Shown: piece after piece, positions 28,385 through 40,209 of the stretch | Position numbering within the stretch: position 1 is the stretch's first letter | How the letters are laid out: each line of letters starts with the position of its first letter | NCBI GenBank assembly: GCA_977006965.1 | Contig: OZ345355.1 | Span: 1,488,001 to 1,552,000 of the forward strand | Source: Phymatolithon calcareum | Taxonomy: Eukaryota; Rhodophyta; Florideophyceae; Hapalidiales | Length of the DNA: 64,000 nucleotides | Direction of reading: 5' to 3' | Position numbers and translations under genes: made by a program | The notes under the pieces: generated by a model | The model's database searches: none | Seen by the model: the letters and a program-made list of their open reading frames with translations, nothing else | Told to the model about the DNA's origin: nothing

Positions 28385-28569
28385 AGATTATGCAAGAGCT
28401 GCCCCGTTACTCCAAGGTGAGGCTTTGGGAGCTCTCAAAAATAAAATCATCAAATATCCCCATGCTCGCCTAGTGTCTGCAGCCACTGCCTTTTCCCCCC
28501 CGTCAATCTTTCCACATCCGCAGCGTCCTCATTGCTCACCCCACGCTCGCCCCGCTCCCTTAATTCAAG

Positions 28570-29439
28570 AATATCAATCCTGGCCTCTACGCCAACATCC
28601 TCACCATTTCCACCTATGTCGACTTTTCCACCATGCTCTCCAACCTTTCGGCGACGCCCCACACTCGCTACACCGGTTAGCGCGAACAGTCCATGTTTCC
28701 GTTCTCCCTCGTAGACGACACGCTCAACAGCACCGACCACTTTCCACGCGACGTGAGTGGCCTCGACCAGCGCGCCCCGAATTGTGTGCTTTCAACCGTA
28801 CTCTCAGTCTGCGGGTCCTCCATCCCTCTGTGCGGGAGCAATTGCCTCAAAACGGAAGGTGAGCGATGTGGCCTCGGTCTCAAAGCCATGGGTATTACGC
28901 CGCTGCAGTACGGATCCAACGAAACCGCCCCCAAACATCACGAACACGCACTGCACATACCCGGTCGAGCACGACCGAATCGCAATGCCCGCTGTGACCA
29001 CGAGTCCGCCACCGCATTGACGGCGATGGACTGGTACGAGAAAGCCTGTGCGAGTAATGCGCGTAGAATATTGACGTCGAAAGGAACGGTCAAAGACTCG
29101 CGCTCAGCCGTGGACACAGAGAGTGCGGAAAAGTGCCAACCATCCAGAATTCTTCCCAACGACAACAGATTGTTGCCTCGTGTGACGAGAGTTGCTTTCG
29201 GATGCATAGGGGAGTCTCGCAATCGGTATTCTGTTGTGCAAATAGAATTTCCACATACCTGTGACACCCATAGAATCGGAGCACTACGCCAAGCTCAAAA
29301 AGCGCTCATAGAATGCCGTTCCGCGGAGCGACGTGATCGGGAGACGAGCACAGGGGAGTTGCGCGAAAGGACTTCACATTCGCTGAAAGAATTGGGACAT
29401 CCCTGTATGTCCCTCTCCGTCGCGCACAACGGTAATTAG
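28570..29439 (+). pseudogene. Decayed gene of local family P, copy B
   Basis: The frame from 28,570 reads NINPGLYANILTISTYVDFS and, after one TAG near 28,678, continues in the same frame into a 248-codon open stretch (28,693-29,439) with LVDDTLNSTDHFPRDVSGL, IPLCGSNCLKTEGERCGLGL and further Cys. The bases before 28,570 (TTAATTCAAG) could be a 3' splice site, hinting at an upstream exon. It is the least decayed of three family copies in the window. There is no signal peptide I can define and no family recognised. Cys content and N-x-S/T sites would suit a secreted protein, which is speculation. Confidence 0.4.
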
Positions 29440-30240
29440 CATTTCACCCATCCAGAGACTCGCGCAAAGACCGCACGTCCTCACGGCAGAGTCGTGCAGA
29501 GTGGGCGTTGAGGCGTTGATCGAATCCACTCTTACAATGTTCTCGACGGTGGTTTTGATCCGCCTGCATTATAATATTATCATAAAATTATTATAGTGTC
29601 AATATAAGTGTATCATACAGTGCCTTTCTGAATGCTTTCGAAATACTGTATACAGGTACTTTAATACTAAAATTTAGTTGCTTTAAAATATTTAATGTTC
29701 TAAAGCAATATCCCATGTTTCCATACAACGTACAGATGACGATGCGCTCGAACAGTATGTGCCAGTACATTTTGAAGGAACCAGATACTGCGTCTTGTGA
29801 CAAGACGCAGCATCTCTTGTCCCAGCCGGGACCTCCAGTGGGGGATAATACTGTACATTCCGCCGACCAGAAATTCACCGTGGCTTGTCCTTTGATCGTC
29901 TATTTTTTAAATCAAATAGTGCATCTTTATCAGGATGCTGGACTACTAGCCCGGTGTAGGTCCCTACCTCCAATGCTCACCCTCGACTACGGTTCTGAAG
30001 CCAATGCGTGCCTCCATATGAGCCTTCGTGCAAGCAGACGATCTGGAATAGGTGATCGCTTTCAGCATAGCCCCAAATTTCCAAGGGACTATTTCCGCAC
30101 TGTACTACGGTCGTGGTCAGTGTCCATCGCAGTAACTTCAGAGCTAATTTATAGAGCCAACTAAAGTGGCTTGTTGACTTGTATTCGGTGAAGCTAAAAA
30201 GAATTCGATCTCGAGGTAAATGACTTAAGCGCCATCATAT
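29440..30240. other. No gene recognised (copy B)
   Basis: Short frames only. It parallels copy A around 4,420-5,150, including the conserved CTAGCCCGGTGTAGGTCCCT block. Confidence 0.4.
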
Positions 30241-31485
30241 TTAATGGTCAGCGGTGATAGACTGAAAAAGGCTCAGAGAAACAGGAACAATGCGCTTCAT
30301 CTCTGATTCGTAACTCGATCGGTGCATGTCACCAGAGTGAAATGCATTCTCAATAGACGGAAACCGCATCGCACACGCCCATGTTTGCTTCAGTACTTCC
30401 ATCACCTTCTTCACAATGTATCCACAACTCGCATTCAGACTTGCCAATCTTGGATATGTTCAGCTGACTCCAAAGTTCGTTATTGCTTCACCGGGCTCGC
30501 AGATATGATCATTCGCTTTGTCTTCACGTCGCCCACAGCCCCATGACATACGTCTTTGTAAACAACATGCAAGGACAGTTAATTTTCCGCAATCGTGGAA
30601 TGGGTCCAAGAAAATTTCCCCCTCTCTTCGAAAATATCCATTTGTCAATTGAACCATCTCGGTTCGAGCAATCGCCAAAGTCAACAAGAAGAACGAAATA
30701 ATACTCGTCACCACAAAAGCCGGCGCGATGAGTAGTTTCGAGCGTGAAAACTTATACCTTATTCACATGTTCACATGTCACGCGCATTCTTCCATCATCA
30801 CCTAATGTTCGCGCACCACAAAATCGCAGCCGCCCGGCCGGAAAAGCGAAATGATGTTTTTTCTTACCGTGCTCCACCGCGAAAGTAATCGTGCTGTGCG
30901 GCACAACTTCCACATCTGACTCGCCCTCCGCGAGGCAAACTCGTACTTCCACCTTCTTGCAACATAAGTCATAGTTCAGAGACAAAAAGCACTGGAAGTG
31001 TAATCACATGGCTTTCGCCTTTGACTTGACTTCCCAAAATGACATCGTACGCATTCCAAACGTGGTTCTTCCAATCAGCAAGTAACCGTAACCGAAACAC
31101 GACTGCGATACATTCTGTTCGGTACGCGCAATGTTGAAGTGGTACTTTTGCTGATACAGTAATTGTATTTTGACATTCGCTGCATCCCGCGATACATTTC
31201 CCCACACGGTTTTCAATTTCAAACTCTTCTCGCACCACCATTAGATAAGCAGCCCTTGTTTCGCGAAGATAAATCCTCAGTTGTTTCCAAATCGCACAGA
31301 GAACGAAGATGATGAATACGCGGAAACATCGGTGCGCACGCCAAGAACAATTGTTCAGCTCTTTTGAGAATTTGAGAAATATGCTTCAAGTACGGATGCG
31401 ACATTTGACGAGCGAAGCGTGATTGGCGCCTTCGCTTTTTCGGTAGCATACCGTGGGGAGAAATAAACTTTGGGCATTGCCACAC
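30241..31485 (-). pseudogene. Decayed membrane-protein-like gene, copy B
   Basis: This is the counterpart of 5,340-6,410. From the right: a basic start (KKRRRQSRFARQMSHPYLKH), a segment ...LFLACAPMFPRIHHL, then VSRDAANVKIQLLYQQKYHF, a Cys-containing part (LSLNYDLCCKKVEVRVC), a probable membrane segment (VTSIISFFLLTLAIA) and a C-terminal part (30,241-30,447) in the same frame after one stop at 30,460. It lacks the 83-bp piece present in copy A at 6,118-6,200 (site at about 31,204), which shifts the frame. The pieces are clearer than in copy A for the central domain, but no family was recognised. Confidence 0.35.
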
Positions 31486-33387
31486 TACTTCATGAACTGC
31501 TGATCTTCCACCTTAATTTCAATGGGTACAGGACGAAGCGAGCAACGAATCTCGAGTCGCACGGCAACAGTGACCGCTCTATGACAACAATTTTTGCCTA
31601 AGAGCTTCCGTCAGATGTGGTTCCGAGCAGCGGAAAGCCTGAAGTGTCAGCTACGCGGAGGGAACGTGCGGCTGTGGTGCCGCAGACTTGACGAAGACGT
31701 GAGCGATTCAAGAGTGAAGTGTGGGCAGTCCGGAATCGTTGTTGTTGATGCGGCAGCGGCAGTCATGAATACTCGTTACGATATGCTTCATTCACACCGA
31801 TGAGGGATGTTTGAACGCACATTCCGAGTGTTGGATGTGACCCCGAGCAGAGCGCCGCGAATAAGGCGATTCGAAAAGAATTCTAAATTCGTCCCGTCAA
31901 CACATTGTGGAGATCGCTCGCAGCTACCTCAAACGGAGGTTGGCGAATGCGGCTTCGGTCTAACCTCCTATGGATACGCTCCACATCAGCGCGAATCGCG
32001 AGCGTCCGTATCCCAAAAAAATCACGAGCACGTACCACACACACTAAGCTGAGGGCGACGGAGTCGTAAGTTCCTGTTGTACTCGCGGCAAACATGAACT
32101 TGTCCAAAGGAGCGAGGACAGCGCTAGCGGCACACGGGCGATAGAATACAGTGTGTGTAATGCTTGTAACCTTCCAGACGAGGAAAAGACACACCCAACA
32201 GGGCGTCTTGTGAAGAGGAGATCTGTGGCGAAAGCGCGGTGTGTGGGTAGTCCGACATCACTGAGACGGCGTCGCTAGTGTCGACGGCCATAGATAGTCA
32301 TGATGGGTCATCGGGAACGATATCCTGATTCTACAACGGGTGGTTGAATTTGTAAGACGCAAGTTGAAGGAGAATACTCCCGACCACCTGCGTTCGCTCG
32401 TCGTGCATAATGTCGTTGATGTGGTTCACTTTGGTGATGAAATTGGTGATGAGGTGTACAGGGCAGCACAATTTGGTTGATTATCATCTCGTGAAGACGC
32501 GCGCGTTGATGAGTGGGTTTGAATTAGTGTATTGTAAATAATGGAATATCTTCACGCTGTAGTACGAAATGTTGAAGAAAAGATATGGGAAGGTATTACT
32601 CTAAGGAGGACGGTGGAAACTCCTGTAGCTATTCTATCGCAATCAGTTGTCATCGAGAAGTGTGGGCGTGCTACATCTCGCTTGAATGCAATGCGAAGGA
32701 TATAATACACTGCATATCTCATTCACCGATACTGCAACGGTCTAACACGGCGTGCTGCTAGCACTAATCCTCCACCACGCGCAGCGGTACAGCAAGAAGC
32801 AAACCGTAGTATGCATTCGCTCCTTCTTCGAGGGCAAAATTTATTTTAAATTTGAAAAAAGGTGGAATTTCACGGAACTGTAGTCGAACTCGGCTACCCT
32901 TCGATGGACACGAGGTCTCCACCCCACTTTAGACTGATGATCAGATTGCCTTTCGATTGGGAACACTTTGCTCAGTTGATCTGAATCACGACATCAGCTG
33001 ACTTCAGCCAAATTAAAAGCAGTCTTGCAAATGTAGAGACGGTGTAGAGTAATCTTTACTTAGATCCCGATACAAAGGGTCAGGGCACCTTCAGACACGG
33101 TATGCGTACAAGCATTGTACCGTTACAGCACCCAGACGAGCGCACCTGTCATAAGCGCGCCGCTCGTCGACTGAGAGTTAGATCATATGTTAGCGTCTCC
33201 AGATTATTCTGCCCCGGCGCTACATAGTCCAGAGGGCGAGAGAACCCCAAGTAAAGTGCTAACGCACGTTCCTACAACTAGGTTTTCCCCCAGTTGCCAT
33301 AGACGGGCAGGCATATGCGTATATTGTGTTTCCTACAGCAAAGCCCAGCATGAGTCTTTCTGTTTTATTACGCGTATTGCAGAAAAT
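31486..33387. other. No gene recognised (copy B), Copia-1 left flank
   Basis: Matches copy A 6,412-7,208 and 12,530-13,700. It contains a conserved plus frame at 31,594-31,803 without an ATG. Bases 33,383-33,387 (AAAAT) are the left Copia-1 target duplication, one base changed from GAAAT. Confidence 0.5.
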
Positions 33388-33721
33388 TGTGGAATAGTTC
33401 ATTCAATCCACGAATGAATGACATGAAAGGAATCCAGAGTTTCGCGCTATGTTGGGTGCCTACACAACATTTTGGTTACCAACATTATTGCATGGTCGCA
33501 GACCCGGATCTACTAGAATGATATTCCAAACTAGGTTCCTACGATTTCGTGGTATAATACTTCAGCAAGTTGGCTATAAAAGCCGTTCTCTGCACCGAGT
33601 ATCGGGAGGGAGAGGCAAGGACAACAACAGGGAATAAAGACACGCTCAGAAGTGGCAAGCAAGCCATATCTTGGGCGTCTTTCCCTTTGTCCAAGAACTT
33701 ATCGTCCCCGCCGAGACGACA
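33388..33721 (+). repeat. Copia-1 5' LTR
   Basis: 334 bp, TGTGGAATAG to GACGACA. It differs from the 3' LTR only at 33,685 (C versus T at 39,458). Confidence 0.95.
33575..33582 (+). promoter_or_regulatory. LTR TATA box
   Basis: TATAAAAG lies in the 5' LTR about 187 bp from its start, upstream of an AATAAA at 33,633-33,638. This order fits a U3 promoter followed by R with a polyadenylation signal. The same sites occur in the 3' LTR at 39,348 and 39,406. Confidence 0.65.
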
Positions 33722-33832
33722 TTTATAAATTAGTCAAGACGTGGACACGCAGATCGCAAAAGAGGCGAGAAAAACGAGAAGAGAAGAAAGAATTCTTCAA
33801 TTGAGATTTCTGCAGCTAATGCAAAAAACAAG

Positions 33833-36340
33833 ATGCAAGAAGGAAATGACATTCATCCTCCCGATGGAGACCCGTCGAGTGCTGTATACAGTATACCTCT
33901 GTGGATGAACAACGACACTAGTGGAAACGATTTTGACGTTCAAGTTCGGGATATTATGCAACGCTTTTTGAAAACCCGCCAAGGCGGCATTGTCGTTAAG
34001 CACGCACGTGTAATGCTAACTACCGAGATGCTGTCGAATTGTTCAACTACATACGCCTTCGCCCTCATGGAGCTGCTTGAGAAAAATGGTGCTGATCTTC
34101 CTCCAATGGACCAGATCGAGGAGGAAGAGGGAATTAATCAGTGTTTGAACAAGTTTTTTTTTCCTGCTACGTTTGCAACCTGGAATGGAGATAAATTCAG
34201 CTCCCCTCACGGTCCTCAAGCTGCGGAGAACACACAAGAAAATATTGGCACTCCAGGAGATCACTCTCCTGAAAGAAGTGTTGTCATGCAAACTCATCAA
34301 CCTCAAGTTGCTGCAGGTCCTGATATTGGATCTAATTTTCTTGCACGGATTCAAAGAGGCTCTACAACGGCTGCTGTCGAGAGAAATCGCAGAAACTACG
34401 TTGCAGCTGAGCAAGAGCGTCGAAGCATGGTTCCTACGTACCGAACTATGCTTGATGTGTCGGAATCTGTGGCGCCTTCTGTGGGACACAATGTGTAAAC
34501 ACACTTAACAGAAGCTAACACGATCCAACAGACCTCTAATGTTGCACCTCCTCAGACAACACACCCGGTGGCGAACAATCAACCTCCCCCTTGGCTAGCA
34601 TCTCGGTATTTCTCATCATCTCTGCAGAGAATACCAACATTGTCACAAACACGGAGATCACCAACTGCCCGGTCTCAAGTGTCGTCTTTACTCAAAGTCT
34701 ATGGTCATCCTTCACAGCAGTTCACAGGAAAGGATAAGGCGAGAGAACACCTGGTGAGCTTTCATCGGCAATTTGTCCTAAATTGCCGAATGCTGGAAAT
34801 ATCGGAAACGGAAGCTCTAAACAATTTGCATGTTATTTTTGCACCAGACAGCCCTGCAAGCAGTTTTTACCATCTCAACGTGAGTGGGAATGCACAAACA
34901 CTTTCGGATGCGTTTGCTTTACTTTATGGCAGATTTATGTCAGATGAGCGACGTGACCGCCTCGTCAACGAGTGGAGCAACTTGAAGTTTAAAAAGTTCT
35001 TAACTGAGGGAGTATTACCGCACGATGCTCTAAGCGAATTGGTGCAGACTGCGACGTCTCTGCAAATGCAACTTGGTCAGGAGTACCAACAAGATGCACT
35101 GCTTCGTGACACGATTCTGAAAGCTGTGCGAGACGAACCATTCTACAAATTCCTGGCCATGTCACACAACAGAACACCACTGGCAGCTCAAGAAGCATGT
35201 GCACGCGCCATTTCCATCTATGAACGTGAAAAAGAATATAACAAGGCAAACAAGAAACAATCGACGCCAGATGGCGCATTTCCCAGGCCTGATATTCAAA
35301 GCCGTCCAACAGCATATGACTCTTTGTACACAAATGAAAGGTCCTCTGGGTTGAAAACATCAAGTACGCGCGAAGGCATGGCATCGCGAAGGTATGCAAA
35401 TCCAACCGGAAACGCCGGCAACGAGACGAAGAGGAAACTATCTGCACTACCACCAACTCTACCGCACGTGTCTACCCAAAGTGCGTCGGCTATTCCACGG
35501 AAAGTCGCTTTTCGGAAGCGATTAAACCCCATTGTAAAGGGAATACGTCTTTTATGTCACAGATGCGGTTCTCCTGAACATTTCATACGGGACTGCGAGA
35601 AGAATGACCCAGTATCCCTGACGTTCTTTGTACACACAATACTACAGACCTCTGAAAATACTGACGCAATGTCAGTCGATGATATTCTGGACCAGATACA
35701 ACGTTTGTCTGATGAACAATGGACAGAGATAAATATCCAATTCACTGTGCAGTCCTGCTCTCAAGAGCAGACTCAAGAAAGTATTGAAGAAGTTTTCTTC
35801 TCTGCTTTGAAGTATACCTCAAAAGCACATTCTCTATCAAGGTCTCACAGCTCGAATCCCCAAATTTTGTGCGATGAACCGGAAACATACGCCTGTCGAT
35901 TTAACACGAATGGCGTTGAGGAAATATTCTACGCCGATCCGGAGAACCGTCACGACCCCAAATTCGATGGAATCTGTATGGACCATGGCGCTTCAAAAAC
36001 CGTGGCTGGATTTGAGCAGTACTTGCGCTACTGCAAAGCAGCGCACAAAGAACCAGAGCTTGCAAGAAGCGATCGTTCATTCCGTTTTGGTCGAGACCAT
36101 CAGACCAGCAAAGGCGTTGCCCACATTCGTATGCCCATCGACGCGGAAGGAAACTACCTTGAGTTTCCCACAGACGTGGTTGACAGCGATGTCCCAGTTC
36201 TGTTTGGACTGGTTATGATGAAGAAAATGGGTTGGTATGTAAACGAGGTAACTAACGAATTCATCAACAACTTCGACACAACCCAACGGGTTCCTCTGAC
36301 GTTCAAAAAAGGGCACCTGTATCTCGAGTGGCATCACTAG
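33833..36340 (+). pseudogene. Copia-1 Gag and protease
   Basis: Starting at ATG 33,833, 221 codons run to a TAA at 34,496-34,498, and the same frame then reopens and runs to TAG at 36,338-36,340. The N-terminal part is homologous to the start of Copia-2 Gag (YAFALMELLEKNG; NKFFFPATF). The core Gag follows. A zinc knuckle CHRCGSPEHFIRDC (C-x2-C-x4-H-x4-C) lies about residue 330 of the second piece, for RNA packaging. The protease site reads MDHGASKTV, where retroviral-type aspartic proteases usually have D-S/T-G. The TAG lies between the protease and the pre-integrase zinc region and is in frame with it. Confidence 0.85.
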
Positions 36341-37784
36341 GTGACATTCTTTACCAAACTGGAACTCGAAAAACTCCATCGAAGGTTCGCACATCCCAGT
36401 GCTAAGAAGCTTAAAAACTTACTGGAGCGTGCAAAACCATTAGAGGTCGATTCAAACACTCTGAAGATACTTGAAGAAATTGTGAAATCGTGCAAGTCAT
36501 GCCAAAAGTACGCACCAAAACCATTTGTCTTCCAGGTATCCATGCCAGACGACGTTACATTCAACCATGAAATACAGATGGATCTCATGACCATGTTGTT
36601 GATCGCGGTACACACTTCTCTGCAGCCCGATTTTTGAAATCGGACAGCACCAACGAAGTATGGAAGACCCTTTTGGAATGCTGGATATGCCTGTTTACCG
36701 GTTTTCCAAACGTTATCGGAACCGACTAAGGATCTAATTTTGGCTCACACGATTTCATCCAACTATGCAACGAACTCGGTATAATTGTGAAGGCAACACA
36801 TGTTGAATCAAACAACTCTCTTTCCCTTGCAGAGAGGTATCACGCACCCCTCCGCAAGACATACCAAAAAATGAGTGATGAGCATCGAACTTTGGATGAC
36901 GACCTCAAACTTGCACTAGCAGTGCAAAGTTTAAACAACTGTGCAGGTCCAGATGGTTTAGTTCCAACCTTGCTGGTGTTTGGTATGATTCCAAAGTTAC
37001 CTTTGGGCAACATGAACCAAATGCCCCCTTCACAGATTGAACGGTTTAAGGCTATGGAATGTGCACGCAAGGAGATGGAATCATGTATTGCGAAACAACG
37101 CTTGAGAGTTGCACAAAAGAGTAGGACGAAAGACGCAAATCCAAGTGACCTGGAACGCGGAGAGAAAGTCTTAGTCTATCGCGAGAAAGAAAAATCTTGG
37201 ATGGGACCATACACTCTTGCCGCATACGATGGGTACAAGACGGCACATGTTGAAATCAACGGGAAACTTCGTCCATTTTCCATTGTGTCTGTGAAGCGTT
37301 ACATCGACAATGATGCCGAACATCTACTGGACATCATAAAAGATCTCAATGCTGAGATTTCAAACACGGGGGATGCCAACCTTGAGAAGTTCCGGTCTGA
37401 TGCACTTTCTCGGAGCCCTTTTTCAATTCCAGGACAAGCTACATGGGATCCAACACCTATATCCGGACACGAGATTATGTTTACAAGGGAAGTGAGGACA
37501 CGTCGAGGTGACAATACGTTTGAAACGTCGAAGGATTCCGAAGTGCGCGGACTTTATGACCGTGACACATTCGAAGTTGTGCCTTTGTCGACAGTACCGA
37601 AAGGTGCTACTATGCTGAAATCACGTTTCGTGAACACTTTCAAAGTTGCATCTGATGGTTCCTCATTCACGAAATCACGTTGGGTTATACTCGGTCATCG
37701 CGACCCAGACAAGAACATCATTGTGAGCGAGGCACCTACCGTAAAGAAAAGCTCCTTCCGAACAGTTATTGCACTCGCTGCTAC
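36341..37784 (+). pseudogene. Copia-1 integrase and start of RT, frameshifted
   Basis: The pre-integrase HHCC zinc region (LHRRFAHP...KSCKSCQ) leads to the core start FNHEIQMDLM, where a short deletion near 36,595 shifts the frame. The sequence then reads DRGTHFSAARF, FTGFPNVIGTD, a TAA (36,727-36,729) at the position where Copia-2 has Gln, GSNFG, and ESNNSLSLAERYH with the final catalytic Glu. A C-terminal part (EKVLVYREKEKSWMGPYTL) and the RT N-terminal part (RFVNTFKV...VILGHRDPD) follow until the LINE-T insertion at 37,785. Confidence 0.85.
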
Positions 37785-37863
37785 TTTTTTTTTTTTCCTT
37801 TCAAGTTTATTTAAAAGCCCCACAGACTTCCGAAGATATGGGCAAGGCTTCCTCTGATGCTAC
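37785..37863 (-). mobile_element. LINE-T, 79-bp truncated insertion in Copia-1
   Basis: A run of T's (37,785-37,796) is followed by the reverse complement of the LINE-T 3' end, flanked by CTAC repeats (37,781-37,784 and 37,864-37,867). Removing the insert and one repeat restores the RT frame exactly (…LAATDGRDG). This is one of the shortest LINE insertions that can still be recognised. Confidence 0.9.
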
Positions 37864-39095
37864 CTACTGATGGGAGAGACGGTTGTTCACGTGACGTCAA
37901 GCAAGCTTACGTACAGTCCGAAGAGCAGCTGGCCCGCGAACTGTATATCCGACCACCAAAGAGCTACGATTTGTTCAGGGAGCTGGGCTTTCCGGAGGAC
38001 TCAATCATTCGTGCGAAGAAGCCGCTATATGGACTCCCAGAAGCGCCAAACTATTGGTGGCAAACGTACAGCAACTATCACCGTGTACAGTTGGGCATGA
38101 AACACACTGCACTAGATCCCTGCTTCTTTTACAAAAGAAATAAGGGTAAAGTGGATGGCCTCATCGTCACACAAGTCGATGACACGTTGATCACCGGGAC
38201 TGAGAGTTTCTGCGAATTGGAAGAAAAAAGTTCGAAGTGGTTTGATGTGAAGCCAAAAGATACTGCTTATCCCCTGCGGTTTTCTGGGATGGACATCACC
38301 CACCATGGGAATAACTTCAACATTCATCAGGACGAATACATTGAATCCATGGAGAGCATAGACCCTAAACTCTTCACTTGGGACCAGTTCTCAAAAGTGC
38401 GTGGACAGACGGCTTATGTTGGCACATGCACACGCCCAGATGTTTTGTACTACTCAGCCAAGACATCTCAGGTCAAAACCGGGAACGCAACCACAGATGA
38501 TGCAAAACTATTGAATCATGGCTTCGAACAGGCACAAAGTCTAAACAATGGCATGGTGGTCAACCAAGTTGACCTGGAAACTACGTACATTCGGGGATAT
38601 GCGGACGCATCCTTTGCATCAAATTACGACTACTCATCTCAACTGGGCATGATCGTTTTGTTATGTGACACGCAGGATAACGCTGTGATTATACAGTATG
38701 CATCATGGAAGTCCAAGCGTATCACGAGGTCTGTACTTGCGGCTGAAGTATTTGCATTTGCAGATTGCTATGACTATTGTGCTGCGTACAGACATGACCT
38801 GGAAAATATATTGGGGCGCCCAATTGACGTCATGCTGTTTACGGACTCAAAGTGTTTATTCGACACTATCACGAAGCTTTCATCGGTAACTGAGAAACGG
38901 CTTCAGATCGATATCTACGCGCTAAGGGAAGCATATGCATCAGGAGAGCTAACCAACATTGGACACGTTCTCACGAAGTATATGTTGGCTGATACTTTAA
39001 CCAAGAAAATGAAACCGACACAGCTTGTCGAAGTAATGACCACAGGTACTTTGAAGCACCCTGTGAACCAGTGGATAATTCACACCACAAAGTAA
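37864..39095 (+). pseudogene. Copia-1 reverse transcriptase and RNase H
   Basis: The frame is uninterrupted from the end of the LINE-T insert to TAA at 39,093-39,095. Motif A is RDVKQAYVQSEEQL. The RT catalytic box reads TQVDDTLITG, with Gln in place of the usual Tyr of YVDD, and Copia-2 has the same. RNase H follows with GYADASFASNYDYSS (first Asp), VLAAEVFAFADCYD (Glu) and LFTDSKCLFDTI (second Asp). It ends PVNQWIIHTTK, and the same ending is found in Copia-2 (PVNQWIIPEK). This part alone has no inactivating change that I can see. Confidence 0.85.
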
Positions 39096-39160
39096 GTGTT
39101 TGATTAACTTTTTGTTCGACGCAAATTTCAGAATTAGCGCCAAAAAAAGTTTGGGGCGAG

Positions 39161-39494
39161 TGTGGAATAGTTCATTCAATCCACGAATGAATGACATGAA
39201 AGGAATCCAGAGTTTCGCGCTATGTTGGGTGCCTACACAACATTTTGGTTACCAACATTATTGCATGGTCGCAGACCCGGATCTACTAGAATGATATTCC
39301 AAACTAGGTTCCTACGATTTCGTGGTATAATACTTCAGCAAGTTGGCTATAAAAGCCGTTCTCTGCACCGAGTATCGGGAGGGAGAGGCAAGGACAACAA
39401 CAGGGAATAAAGACACGCTCAGAAGTGGCAAGCAAGCCATATCTTGGGCGTCTTTCCTTTTGTCCAAGAACTTATCGTCCCCGCCGAGACGACA
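39161..39494 (+). repeat. Copia-1 3' LTR
   Basis: 334 bp, one difference from the 5' LTR. It is followed directly by the target duplication GAAAT. Confidence 0.95.
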
Positions 39495-39609
39495 GAAATC
39501 GATGTTGATGCAAGAGAAGTACTACACAAAGTTGACACACGAAATGTAACTAAACGCGAAACTATAAACCTTACTAATCTCCGCCCACGATGTCTTCTTG
39601 ACAAGATTC

Positions 39610-39772
39610 TACTGCGCCATACGATACCTCACTAATGAACATTTGGTATTGTACATCTCACACGGCCCACCTATTTACCGTTCGCTACGTTTGTCACCCA
39701 TGTTTGAATTTTAGGTGCTTCCGTTCTTGTCATTCATGATTTGATTTCATGTCCTCTTTGACAAGCCATCAC
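39610..39772. other. Spacer ending in Copia-2 target site
   Basis: No gene was seen. ATCAC (39,768-39,772) is the left Copia-2 target duplication. Confidence 0.6.
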
Positions 39773-40097
39773 TGTCGTCCAAAAGACCAGTTGTGAAAGG
39801 CGGGATAAGCCAGCAAAGTCTTCTTGACCTTGCCACTTTACTTATCCCTGCCGAGTCTGCTATTCAGGACTCAGCAGGTTGCTTATGTACTGCTCTGGAG
39901 AGCTACAGTACTGGGGAACTGCAGAACTTGGGGAACTGCTGAACTAGACTACCTAATCCGTACATTGTTACCGTAAACGTAAACGCGGGAGAAATAGTAC
40001 CAGAAAAGGGCGTGCAGGAGTGTGTCTGCATTTGCAGAGTGCCTTGGTTCCCATCCTGGGAAACTTTCCATGCGCCGTGTATGTCAGCTCCATGACA
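39773..40097 (-). repeat. Copia-2 3' LTR
   Basis: 325 bp, identical to 46,123-46,447. The purine-rich AGAAAAGAGGTCGAG lies just inside it (minus strand) and is a candidate polypurine tract. Confidence 0.95.
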
Positions 40098-40209
40098 CTC
40101 GACCTCTTTTCTAAACGCCTGAAACCGGTGAAAATTTTTCGCGCAAAAAATTCAAAAACATACTAAAAAAAGCTGAAAATATTCTAAAACAATTTGAAAT
40201 TTTCTATTT

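Larger units (their letters stand above)
23724..28459 (+). mobile_element. LINE-2, two-ORF non-LTR retrotransposon
   Basis: The element is 4.7 kb, flanked by an 18-bp perfect duplication CCATGCTCGCCTAGTGTC (23,706-23,723 and 28,460-28,477). It carries a truncated ORF1 and ORF2 with endonuclease and reverse transcriptase. The 5' end falls inside ORF1 (no in-frame ATG before the target site), so the copy is 5' truncated, as is common in target-primed reverse transcription. The 3' end is short and A-rich (AAAAATAAAATCATCAAATA) rather than a pure poly(A). ORF2 has one nonsense codon at 27,059-27,061. It sits exactly at the left edge of duplication copy B. Confidence 0.92.
33388..39494 (+). mobile_element. 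Copia-1 LTR retrotransposon, 6.1 kb
   Basis: Two 334-bp LTRs (TG...CA) differ at one position. They flank a Copia-order polyprotein: Gag, protease, integrase, reverse transcriptase, RNase H. The 5-bp target duplication is GAAAT on the right (39,495-39,499) and AAAAT on the left (33,383-33,387). The unoccupied site in duplication copy A reads GAAAT once (13,701-13,705), which confirms the insertion. The polyprotein has stops at 34,496, 36,338 and 36,727, a deletion with frameshift near 36,595 and a 79-bp LINE-T insertion at 37,785-37,863, so this copy is not self-sufficient. Confidence 0.95.
28478..39609 (+). repeat. Segmental duplication, copy B
   Basis: Partner of 3,490-13,810. It lacks the 7,209-12,529 block and contains Copia-1 between 33,388 and 39,494. 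The right edge at about 39,609 ends in the last codons of the Sel1 gene's 3' end (the rest of that gene is not present here). Confidence 0.85.
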
